From Nocardioides sp. (GTDB taxonomy: Bacteria; Actinomycetota; Actinomycetes; Propionibacteriales; Nocardioidaceae): 21,650 nucleotides of DNA. Made by a program: the position numbers and the translations under genes. This document shows positions 14,665 to 21,650 of the stretch, piece by piece; within the stretch, counting starts at the first letter, position 1, and each line of letters begins with the position of its first letter. The notes beneath the pieces are model-generated. The model searched no databases and was not told the origin of the DNA. It saw only the letters and a program-made list of their open reading frames with translations. Location: assembly GCA_037045645.1 (NCBI GenBank), contig JBAOIH010000005.1, positions 1 to 21,650 on the forward strand, written 5' to 3'.

Positions 14665-16764
14665 CTACGGCCGGACGGCTGGGATCGCGGTCGTGAGGGG
14701 CACGAGTGCGTCGATCAGTTGGCGGGCCCGGGCGTCGAAGGAGTGCTCGGTGATCACCCGGTGGGCCAGGGTCCGTCGCTGCTCGTCGGTGCCGAACCGT
14801 GCGCGCCAGTCGCCGCTGGTGATCCGCGCGAAGTCGTCCGCGTCACGCCAGACTGCGATCGTGTCGCCGAAGAGTTCGTGCAGCCCGGCCACGTCGTCGC
14901 AGATCAGGCGGCCGGCGGCAGCGAGGACGTCGAAGGTGCGGTTGGAGACGAACCCGAGCTCGCGCATGTCGGGCCAGTGGTCGTTGAGGACGGCACCGGC
15001 TCGGGCGTACGCAGCGCCGAGTCGGTCGGCGGGCACGTGGACGCCGCTGACCGCGCCGGGCGGCAACAGGTCGGACCATCCGTCGCCGTACACCGTGAGG
15101 GGCAGGTCCAACTCGCGCGCCAGGCGTACGGAATCGCGCATCGTGGCGCGCGAGTTGCCCACGAACAGGAACTCCGGGCCGGTGTCGGGCTGGCCCACTC
15201 CGGGATAGAAGAGTCGTGGATCGGTGCACTGCAGCAGCGGCTCGATCGGCAGCCGCCACCTGCTCGTCCGGTCGCGAGCCCAGGCGGGACCGGCGGCGAA
15301 CCGGCGGTCGTACGGTCGGCACTCCTCGGCGGTGACGTCGGCCGGGTGACTGATCACCCACAGCGCGTGCACCTGGTTGTCGCGCGGCGCGACCGGGACG
15401 GCTTCGAGACCGCGGATCACCAGCACGATGTCGTCGAGGTCGCGCGAGGCCCGGGCGCGGGTCTCGGGGTGATCGATGCTCACCCACTGGCCGGCGCGTT
15501 CGAGCGCGTCTTTGAGCGAGCGCGCGAAGACGTCGTCCCCCCAGCGCCGACCGCGTGGGGCCGCTGGCGCGGCGATATCGAGGGCCCAGCGCCGGGCGGG
15601 GAGACCCTCGCGGATGCGCAGCGGGTGCCCCGGCGATTCGAAACCGGCGGCGGCCAGGAGGCTTAGCGGGTGCGTGGTGGCCAACTGGTGGCTTCCAGGC
15701 ACCCGAGAGCGCGGGTCGGGCACCGTCGCGCGGGCCTCCGGGACCACGTACGTCTGCCCGATCGCGGCGGTGAGCTCGCTGATCTGCCCTCCGGTGGACA
15801 CCTCGGTGTCCAGCCCCGCCCGGCGCGCCGCGGCGGTGTCGACCGCGACGACTCCCGGCCAGGCGGCCTCGACCGGCAGGTGGGCCATCCGTGCCACGTC
15901 GTCGGGGGTGGTGCCGGCGAGCAGCGGCCCCCAGGTCGAGTTGGCCCGCACCGCCCGTTGAGTTGGGCCGGACTGAGCGTTGAGTTCGGCCTGGCTGTGC
16001 AGGACGGCCCCCGCGGCGACCACATCCCCGGCCGGGGTCAGCAGCAGGGCGGTCGTCGACGTGGTCGGCCCGACCTTGGGCAACAACAGGTCCAGCCAAG
16101 GCCACAGCGGTGTCTCGACGTCGGGCTCGACCAGCACGGTGATCGCGGCACTGGCGGCGGCGAGCGAGTCGACAATGCGTACGCCGGGGATCGCCGCACC
16201 GGTCCCTCTCGCCAACCTTGCCAGCACAGGATCGTCGGTCATCACCAGGATCTCGACGGTCGCAGAAATTCGGTACGCCTGGCGCAGCCAGGGCAGGAGC
16301 CGCGCGAAGTCGCGGTGCGGAAGGACCAGGGAGACGTCGGGGGCGTCCACCGGTCGCCCGTGGGCGACGGCATGGCGTACGTCGGCCAACGTCACCTTGT
16401 CCCCGAAGCGCCAGGGCAACTCGGTCTGGTCGGTCAACGACTCCCACCACTGCGCGCTGATCGTGCCCAGGAGGGGGTGCGTGCCGCGGGTGCGTTCGGG
16501 CCGACTCAGATAGAAGGACAGCGGGTCAGGCGCCTTGTCGCGCCAGCGCCCACCGGGGTAGACCCAGGTCGGTTCGAAGAGCGGGTGCGGACTCAGATCC
16601 TCGGTGGCTGCCCGGCTGACATAGTCGCGGGCGGCGGCCAGACGGTCGGCGTACGCGTGTCCGGTCTGCGCCGAGACCCACTCATGGTCGAAGATCGGAC
16701 TTGTGGCGACGGTCTCGGCCGCTGCTGTGATGGAGGCGGCGGAGTCCGGCCCGGGATGCGGCAC
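14665..16764 (-). CDS. Glycosyltransferase fusion: degenerate GT2-like region plus CgeB-like C-terminal domain
   Basis: A 699-residue protein from the GTG at 16764. The N-terminal part has HPLFEPTWVYP and DPLSFYL, the acceptor-side motifs common in large polysaccharide transferases. About 140-340 resembles a GT2 core but with EPD where DxD is expected and GGQISEL in place of the ED motif, so it is probably inactive. The C-terminal third (about 465-699) is a GT-B, CgeB/Glyco_trans_1_2-like domain: EFLFVGNSRATMRDS, LTVYGDGWSD, then NDHWPDMRELGFVSNRTFDV and ICDDVAGLHELF, the region that holds the nucleotide sugar. I chose this GTG because further in-frame extension runs into the divergent gene. 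A TATCGT lies 8 bp upstream, fitting a leaderless mRNA. Confidence 0.82.
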   Translation of the reverse strand: MPHPGPDSAASITAAAETVATSPIFDHEWVSAQTGHAYADRLAAARDYVSRAATEDLSPHPLFEPTWVYPGGRWRDKAPDPLSFYLSRPERTRGTHPLLGTISAQWWESLTDQTELPWRFGDKVTLADVRHAVAHGRPVDAPDVSLVLPHRDFARLLPWLRQAYRISATVEILVMTDDPVLARLARGTGAAIPGVRIVDSLAAASAAITVLVEPDVETPLWPWLDLLLPKVGPTTSTTALLLTPAGDVVAAGAVLHSQAELNAQSGPTQRAVRANSTWGPLLAGTTPDDVARMAHLPVEAAWPGVVAVDTAAARRAGLDTEVSTGGQISELTAAIGQTYVVPEARATVPDPRSRVPGSHQLATTHPLSLLAAAGFESPGHPLRIREGLPARRWALDIAAPAAPRGRRWGDDVFARSLKDALERAGQWVSIDHPETRARASRDLDDIVLVIRGLEAVPVAPRDNQVHALWVISHPADVTAEECRPYDRRFAAGPAWARDRTSRWRLPIEPLLQCTDPRLFYPGVGQPDTGPEFLFVGNSRATMRDSVRLARELDLPLTVYGDGWSDLLPPGAVSGVHVPADRLGAAYARAGAVLNDHWPDMRELGFVSNRTFDVLAAAGRLICDDVAGLHELFGDTIAVWRDADDFARITSGDWRARFGTDEQRRTLAHRVITEHSFDARARQLIDALVPLTTAIPAVRP

Positions 16765-16801
16765 GATACCTACGATATCGCCGCCTGAGCGAGGAGGATC
16801 G
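16765..16801. promoter_or_regulatory. 37-bp divergent intergenic region with overlapping -10-like elements
   Basis: The two glycosyltransferase gene strings start only 37 bp apart. On the plus strand TACGAT (16771-16776) fits TAnnnT; on the minus strand TATCGT (16777-16772) fits the same pattern, so the two candidate -10 elements overlap around an 8-bp palindrome CGATATCG (16773-16780). The minus element would start RNA at about the GTG codon (16764); the plus element leaves room for AGGAGG at 16792-16797 before GTG 16802. No good -35 is seen for either. Confidence 0.4.
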
Positions 16802-18391
16802 GTGACGAGCGCAGCGGTCGACGCCAGGGTCCCCGCATCGCTGCGCGGGCTGTTGGAGCGTACGAAGGGGCCGGTCGCGTTGGTCGCGCTGGAGTGCCCC
16901 GACTTGGTCGGCGAAGTCACCACGAACCCCGAGGGCGCTCGCGCCGTCGTACTCGCCGTGCCCGACATCGCGACGCTGCGTTCCCAGGCCCGGACGCCGG
17001 GGTTGCTGCCCGAGTTGGCACGGGTGCGCAACCTCAGCCTTTGGATCGCTTCTGCCGACGCCCCGGTCGTGCCCGAGGTATTGCCGGGGTGGCCGCCGTT
17101 GCGGGCCTTCGACACCCATCGCACCCGCGACGGCGGGGCGATCACGACTCTGGGGTTCGCCGGTCCCGTGGACGCGAGCGAGGTCGTACGCACTCTGGCG
17201 CGAACTGCCGGGACCACCACCCTCGACCACGCTGGTCTCGTCGTGGCTACCGAGGTGGACGACGACGCGAAGGTGCCACCCGACCTGGTCTTGAGTGACA
17301 ACGCAGCGAGTCAGCCCAACGAGGTCACCGGGCGCGCGGCAGTTAGAGCCCCGATGCCGCCACCTGTCGACGAAGGCGTCTTCAACCCGATCGGCTTCCG
17401 GCGCGACTGGACTCGTGACGTGGTCGATCTGCCGCCCGGTCCGGTGACCCCTCACACCATCCGCGCCCTGCGCGACGCGTGGGTCGTACGCATCCCCGCG
17501 AGCCTGCGCCAAGCCGAAGCCGACGCGGCGGCGCTCGCGATGGCCGGAGTCCCCGTGTGTGTGGGCGAGCCGCCTGCGCGCTGGCGCGATCCACTGATCC
17601 GCGAGGAGGACAGCCTGGCCACCCGCCGCGAGGCGCTGCGCAGTCGGTCCACGTTGGCGTGGCGGGTGGACGCGGCCGGTGAAGGGATGCGTACGACCGG
17701 ACTCCCCACCGTGTCGATCGTGCTGACCACGCGCCGACCGGAGATGCTGCCCTTCGCCTTGGCGCAGATTGCCAAGCAGGCCCCTGCTGAGGTGGTCGTG
17801 GCCGGGCACGGCTTCGCGCCGGATGCCCAGGTCGTACGCCATGCGCTCGGTGATCGCCCCGCGACCGTGCTCTGTCTCGACGGCGACACCCTCTTCGGTG
17901 ACGCGCTGCAGCAGGCGACGTTGGCTGCGTCGGGCGATGTCGTAGTGAAGTTCGACGACGACGACTGGTACGGCCCGGACGTGATCACCGACCTGTTGTG
18001 GGCGCGCCGCTACTCGGACGCCACACTTGTCGGCATGCCCGCCGAGTTCGTCTATCTCGAACCGCTCGGGATCACCGTGCGGCGGCCGGGGCCGACCGAG
18101 GTCTTCGGCTCCGTGGTGGCGGGCGGCACGATGATGATCGGCCGTGCCGACCTGCTCTCGCTGGGCGGCTGGCGCTCGGTCGCGCGGTTCGCCGACGCGC
18201 AGTTGCTGGGGGCCGTACGCCGTGCCGGTGGCACGATCTATCGCACCCAGGGGCTGGGCTACCTGCTGCGCCGCACCTCGGACGGACACACCTGGAACCC
18301 CGACCTGGCGTATTTCCTCAACTCCACGCGCGTCGCCGCTCAATGGCGCGGCTTCGCGCCGCTGGGGTGGCTCAGTGAGGACGCGCGATGA
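16802..18391 (+). CDS. GT2-like glycosyltransferase (paralogue A)
   Basis: A 529-residue protein starting at GTG, with AGGAGG 4 nt upstream. The N-terminal half (1-300) has no catalytic motif I know; it contains the DHAGLVVA strand (142-149), VFNPIGF, and DPLIREEDSL. The C-terminal half is a GT-A transferase: TVSIVLTTRRPEML (303-316), TLFGDALQQA, KFDDDDWYGPD with the acidic cluster at 385-388, VAGGTMM and HTW near the end. It is closely similar in order and motifs to the protein at 20016-21539. It probably adds a sugar to a surface glycan; donor unknown. Its TGA overlaps the next ATG (ATGA). Divergent from the CgeB-like gene across a very short promoter gap. Confidence 0.83.
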   Translation: MTSAAVDARVPASLRGLLERTKGPVALVALECPDLVGEVTTNPEGARAVVLAVPDIATLRSQARTPGLLPELARVRNLSLWIASADAPVVPEVLPGWPPLRAFDTHRTRDGGAITTLGFAGPVDASEVVRTLARTAGTTTLDHAGLVVATEVDDDAKVPPDLVLSDNAASQPNEVTGRAAVRAPMPPPVDEGVFNPIGFRRDWTRDVVDLPPGPVTPHTIRALRDAWVVRIPASLRQAEADAAALAMAGVPVCVGEPPARWRDPLIREEDSLATRREALRSRSTLAWRVDAAGEGMRTTGLPTVSIVLTTRRPEMLPFALAQIAKQAPAEVVVAGHGFAPDAQVVRHALGDRPATVLCLDGDTLFGDALQQATLAASGDVVVKFDDDDWYGPDVITDLLWARRYSDATLVGMPAEFVYLEPLGITVRRPGPTEVFGSVVAGGTMMIGRADLLSLGGWRSVARFADAQLLGAVRRAGGTIYRTQGLGYLLRRTSDGHTWNPDLAYFLNSTRVAAQWRGFAPLGWLSEDAR

Positions 18392-20019
18392 GCCAGCAAC
18401 GCGTACGCCACAACGACTGGGGCACCCTGATCCTGCCCGCCTTCGACGAGTGGGAGCCGACCAAGTCGGTGTCGGTGGTGATCCCGGCCTACGACTGCGC
18501 CGACACGTTGCCGTACGTCTTGGCCGGGCTGGCCGCGCAGACCTATCCCGCGCACCTGCTCGAAGTGCTCGTGGTCGACGATTCGCCGAGCCCGATCACG
18601 CTGCCCGAGTTGCGACCCGAACGGACCCGGCTGTTGCGTACGGCGTCCGGTTGGGGACGTGCTGCCGCCTGCCACACCGGCGCGGAGGCTGCCGACGGCG
18701 ACATCCTCCACTGGCTCGACTCCGACATGCTCGCCGAAGCCGACGAGGTGGCTCGGCAGGCCCGCTGGCACGACCTCCTGGACCACGCCGTCGTCTTGGG
18801 TCAGAAGTGGTTCGTCGATCCGGCCCCGTTGTCCGGGGTGTCGCCCGAGCAGGTACGCGAGATCGTGGCTCGTGGTGAGGTCGGGACGCTATTCGCGGGC
18901 CAGGAGCGGCTGCCGCACGACTGGGTCGAGTCGCTGTACGGCCAATCCGAGGACCTGCGGCTCTCCGGCCCACGCGCCCATCGCGCGCACGTGGGGGCGT
19001 CGGCGTCGCTGCTGCGATCGCTGTATTTCGAGGCAGGCGGGATGGATACCTCCCTGCGGCTGGGTGAGGACTCCGAGTTGGGTTATCGGCTCTCCGAATG
19101 TGGCGCCGTGTTCATCCCCGACCGGCAGGCGGTGTCGTGGCACCTGGGCAATACCCAGGTAATGCGCCGCCAGGACGACGTCAACGACTACAACCTGCCG
19201 CACCTGGCGCACCGCATCCCCGACGGCCGGGTCAAGCGCGCCAGCCAGGGGCGTACGTATCTGGTGCCCTACGCCGAGGTCGTGATCGACACCGCGGGCC
19301 TGCTCGACGCCCCCGCCTCGCACCGGCACTTCATCGGCACCGTCGAGGCCGTGCTCGCCTCGACCGTCCCGGATCTGATCGTGACGCTGATCGGTCCGTG
19401 GTCGACCTTGACCGACGAGCGCGTACGCGTCCTCGACGAGCCGTTGCGTTCGCTGCGCGCGGCGCACGACATGTTCACGCCCGACCCGCGCGTGCATTTC
19501 GTGGAGTCACTGCCGCCCGGTCGCTCGCCCGCGATGGTGCGGTTGACGCTGACGTCGACGGAGTACGCGCCGGATCCGGGCACCCTCAATCGACTGATCC
19601 GCGACCTGGAGCTGACCCATCACGGCGTCCGGTCGGCGCTGCTGCCCGACGGGTTGGTGGCCCGTCTCGAACGTACGGCCGCCGTCTCGCGCGCGCGCCG
19701 GGTGGCGGAGCCGGGCGAGTCGCTCGACGACGTGATCGACGAACTGTTCGGCTCCTGGTGGGTGGAAGGGGCCGAGTTGGGCTTCGTGCCGACCGTCGAG
19801 ACCTACGTACGCCGGCTGCCCGGTCGAGCCGGTCCGCCGCAGGACCCGGTGGAGGTGGCGCGCGGTCGCAAGCCCGCGAGTGCGCCGGCGGCGCCCGATG
19901 TTGTGGTGGACGATCCCGAACCCACGGTGCTGCGGCGTGTGCGGTCCCTGGCAGGGCGGGTGTTACGGCGCGCAGGGTTGGGCCGGACTGGATCCGGCCG
20001 GACTGGGTCGGGCCGGTGA
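18388..20019 (+). CDS. GT2-family glycosyltransferase
   Basis: A 543-residue protein with a canonical N-terminal GT2 domain: KSVSVVIPAYDC (26-37), LEVLVVDD (58-65), ILHWLDSDM with DSD at 111-113 for metal and nucleotide-sugar binding, a conserved GASASLLRSLYFEAGGMD, and GEDSELGYRL as the catalytic ED region, followed by SWHLGN. The region after about 290 (TYLVPYAEVVID on) is a second, unassigned domain, and the tail ends in GRTGS repeats. It differs in family details from the two paralogues that flank it. It overlaps both neighbours by 4 nt (ATGA at the start, GTGA at the end), so the three should be made in fixed ratio. Role: sugar transfer in glycan assembly, specificity unknown. Confidence 0.88.
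   Translation: MSQQRVRHNDWGTLILPAFDEWEPTKSVSVVIPAYDCADTLPYVLAGLAAQTYPAHLLEVLVVDDSPSPITLPELRPERTRLLRTASGWGRAAACHTGAEAADGDILHWLDSDMLAEADEVARQARWHDLLDHAVVLGQKWFVDPAPLSGVSPEQVREIVARGEVGTLFAGQERLPHDWVESLYGQSEDLRLSGPRAHRAHVGASASLLRSLYFEAGGMDTSLRLGEDSELGYRLSECGAVFIPDRQAVSWHLGNTQVMRRQDDVNDYNLPHLAHRIPDGRVKRASQGRTYLVPYAEVVIDTAGLLDAPASHRHFIGTVEAVLASTVPDLIVTLIGPWSTLTDERVRVLDEPLRSLRAAHDMFTPDPRVHFVESLPPGRSPAMVRLTLTSTEYAPDPGTLNRLIRDLELTHHGVRSALLPDGLVARLERTAAVSRARRVAEPGESLDDVIDELFGSWWVEGAELGFVPTVETYVRRLPGRAGPPQDPVEVARGRKPASAPAAPDVVVDDPEPTVLRRVRSLAGRVLRRAGLGRTGSGRTGSGR
19981..20016 (+). repeat. 15-bp in-frame tandem repeat encoding GRTGS
   Basis: GGCCGGACTGGATCC (19981-19995) is repeated with two changes at 19996-20010 and begun again at 20011-20016. 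It encodes GRTGS-GRTGS-GR at the very C terminus of the glycosyltransferase and runs up to the next gene's GTG, so copy-number change by slippage would alter the tail and the spacing of the overlap. Confidence 0.85.
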
Positions 20020-21539
20020 GCGACCCACTGGCCGACATCGCCGCCGAGCCGCAGTCGTGGACGGCGTCGGTGCGTGACCTGCTCGACCTGCGCACCCTCG
20101 CGGTCGACGGTGGCAAGGCCCGGGTCTTCGCGATTCGGGTCGAGTCAGGCGCCTCGATCCTGCTCCGACCGCGCGCGGAATGGCCCGCCCTCGAACGACT
20201 GCGTGGCCGTCGGGTCGGCGGCGCCTGGCTGCTGGTCGCGCGCTTCGCCAAGCCGGTGCCCGTCGCCGCCCTCGTCACCGAACTGGCCCGCCAGGCGGTC
20301 TGGCGAGACGACACCGGCAACGAGGGACTATGGGTCGAGGGCTCGGGCACGTCGGCTGACGTACCACCCGACCTCGGCACGCCCGCCCCGGCGGGCGACA
20401 TCACCCGGCGAGCGGTGGTCGCGCCTTTGCCGGGCCCTGCGCTTGACGAGCGGGTGCTCAACCCGTGCGGTTTCGTACGCGAGTCCACCGAAGACGTGAT
20501 CTCCCTACCGGTGGACGCCGACCTCGGGGACGCTCTCGTCGCGTCGTTGCGCAGTGCCCGCGGAGTGCGGGTGGACGCGTCGACGGCTGTCGAGACGGTC
20601 GCCGGGCTGGCGATGGCAGGGGTGCCGCTGGTGTCGCCCGGCCCGCTGGATCCGGCCCTGGATGCGGTGTCGGGTTTGGTCACACGCCCGGTCGATCTGT
20701 CCGATCCGCTCGCCCGCGAGGAGCATTCGCTGGAGCTGCGACGGGCGGCTTTGGATGCGTACGGTCTGCGGTCCTGGCGTCGTCGCGTAGCGGGCCAGAT
20801 CGGCGTACGACTGGCTCCCGAACCCACCGTCAGCGTGCTGCTCGCGACCCGGCGTGAGGAGATGCTCGACTTCGCGCTGCGGCAGGTGGCGCGACAGCGC
20901 GGTGTGTCGCTCGAACTCGTCTTGGCGACCCACGGCTTCGAGGTGTCGCCGGCTCGGGTCGCGGCGGTGCTCGGGTCGGTGCCGTTCGTACTCGCTCCGC
21001 AACCCGCCGAGACGCTCTTCGGGGACGTGCTGCAGCAGGCCGTGACCCGCGCCTCGGGTGAGGTGCTGCTGAAGATGGACGACGACGACTGGTATTCGCC
21101 CGACGCGATCGCCGACCTGCTGCGCGCGCGGCTGTATTCCGGTGCCGAGATCGTCGGAATGCCTGCGGACGTGCACTACCTCTCCGAGCCGGATCTGACC
21201 GTCTCGCGCGGGCACGCGGTCGAGACTCCGGCCGCGTTCGTGGCGGGCGGGACGATGATGCTCGATCGCTCCACCCTGCTGTCGGTCGGCGGTTTCCGGC
21301 CCGTACGCAAGTTCGTCGACGCGCAACTGCTCGCCGCCGTCGTCGCCGCCGGTGGCACCGTCTATCGCACCCACGGGCTGGGTTATGTGCTGCGCCGCAA
21401 CCCGACGGGGCACACCTGGCAGGTCGACCTGGACTATCTGCTCGACCCGTCTCGCACCACATCGACGACGCCCGGGTTCGCCCCGAGTCGCCTGATGGAG
21501 ATCGACCCCCAAGATCTGCCCTCGGAGGATCCATCATGA
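20016..21539 (+). CDS. GT2-like glycosyltransferase (paralogue B)
   Basis: A 507-residue paralogue of the protein at 16802-18391. The same blocks occur in the same order: VLNPCGF (148-153), DPLAREEHSL, TVSVLLATRREEML, TLFGDVLQQA, KMDDDDWYSPD with acidic residues at 355-358, VGMPADVHYL, VAGGTMM, DAQLL, and LGYVLRRNPTGHTW. The first ~120 residues are the most divergent from paralogue A. The GTG start overlaps the preceding TGA (GTGA), with only a weak ribosome site, so expression probably depends on translation of the upstream gene. The C terminus overlaps the ABC ATPase start. Likely an active GT-A transferase with metal site DDDD; donor and acceptor unknown. An alternative is a divergent, non-catalytic partner of paralogue A. 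Confidence 0.85.
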   Translation: MSDPLADIAAEPQSWTASVRDLLDLRTLAVDGGKARVFAIRVESGASILLRPRAEWPALERLRGRRVGGAWLLVARFAKPVPVAALVTELARQAVWRDDTGNEGLWVEGSGTSADVPPDLGTPAPAGDITRRAVVAPLPGPALDERVLNPCGFVRESTEDVISLPVDADLGDALVASLRSARGVRVDASTAVETVAGLAMAGVPLVSPGPLDPALDAVSGLVTRPVDLSDPLAREEHSLELRRAALDAYGLRSWRRRVAGQIGVRLAPEPTVSVLLATRREEMLDFALRQVARQRGVSLELVLATHGFEVSPARVAAVLGSVPFVLAPQPAETLFGDVLQQAVTRASGEVLLKMDDDDWYSPDAIADLLRARLYSGAEIVGMPADVHYLSEPDLTVSRGHAVETPAAFVAGGTMMLDRSTLLSVGGFRPVRKFVDAQLLAAVVAAGGTVYRTHGLGYVLRRNPTGHTWQVDLDYLLDPSRTTSTTPGFAPSRLMEIDPQDLPSEDPS

Positions 21540-21650
21540 ACATGGCCGTCGAAGCCCGCGAATTGCGCCGTACGTTCACCAGCCGCACCGAGATGTGGCG
21601 GCGTACGACCAAGACTGTCGAGGCCGTGCGTGGTGTGAGCTTCGAGATCG
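21536..21650 (+). CDS. ABC transporter ATP-binding protein, N-terminal fragment
   Basis: The gene runs off the window; only about 38 codons are present. They read MNMAVEARELRRTFTSRTEM..., then TVEAVRGVSFEI, the usual first strands of an ABC ATPase before the Walker A motif, which would follow just outside. The ~15-residue insert between the first strand and AVRGVSF, with several Arg/Thr, resembles ATPases paired with ABC-2 type permeases. GGAGG precedes the ATG, which overlaps the previous stop (ATGA). From context it may drive export of the glycan made by this locus; a permease gene should lie downstream if so. Confidence 0.72.
   Translation, partial: MNMAVEARELRRTFTSRTEMWRRTTKTVEAVRGVSFEI

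Noticed and set aside
16682..18343. A 553-codon open frame on the minus strand opposite paralogue A
   Set aside because: It has no domain and is rich in Arg, Gly and Gln; the plus-strand transferase with DDDDW and a strong ribosome site is the real gene.

Overview
The window is high-GC actinobacterial DNA. Roughly two thirds or more of the bases are G or C by eye, GTG and TTG starts occur, genes overlap by 1-4 nt, and an actinobacterial EF-G2 (FusA2) paralogue is present. The striking GTACG-rich codon context suggests a Nocardioides-like member of the Propionibacteriales, but this is inference and no marker gene in the window fixes the taxon.

Layout. (1) 1-4334, plus strand: four overlapping genes encoding a membrane-anchored protein-kinase-like protein with a C-terminal FHA-like domain (probably cut by the window edge), a small membrane-anchored Thr/Pro-rich protein, a vWA/TerY-like MIDAS protein and a membrane PP2C-type phosphatase. 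This matches the kinase / vWA / PP2C 'TerY-P triad' described by comparative genomics, with an extra small membrane protein. (2) 4347-6437, minus: FusA2, convergent with the phosphatase gene. (3) A 295-bp divergent intergenic region with three short palindromes, then plus-strand gabD-like succinate-semialdehyde dehydrogenase (6733-8184) and a GH1 beta-glucosidase (8254-9594). (4) 9600-9706: five tandem 21-22 bp units, each centred on an 11-bp palindrome, lying between convergent genes and running into the end of one of them. (5) 9675-16764, minus: a probable glycan gene string, in transcription order a CgeB-like glycosyltransferase fusion, a SAM methyltransferase, a sulfotransferase, a secreted GH16 glucanase-like enzyme and a two-domain GT2 glycosyltransferase. 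(6) From a 37-bp divergent promoter gap, plus strand 16802-21650: three glycosyltransferase genes and the start of an ABC-transporter ATPase gene, every junction a 4-nt overlap.

Regions 5 and 6 together look like one divergently transcribed locus that makes, decorates (methyl and sulfate groups), exports (ABC transporter) and possibly trims (GH16) a surface glycan. Two of the plus-strand glycosyltransferases (16802-18391 and 20016-21539) are clear paralogues flanking an unrelated GT2, and a short module is shared across several of the proteins. The most unusual observations are the phased palindrome array whose variant unit supplies a stop codon, the unusual kinase and FHA residues in the TerY-P-like module, and the very compact divergent promoter with a probably leaderless GTG gene.
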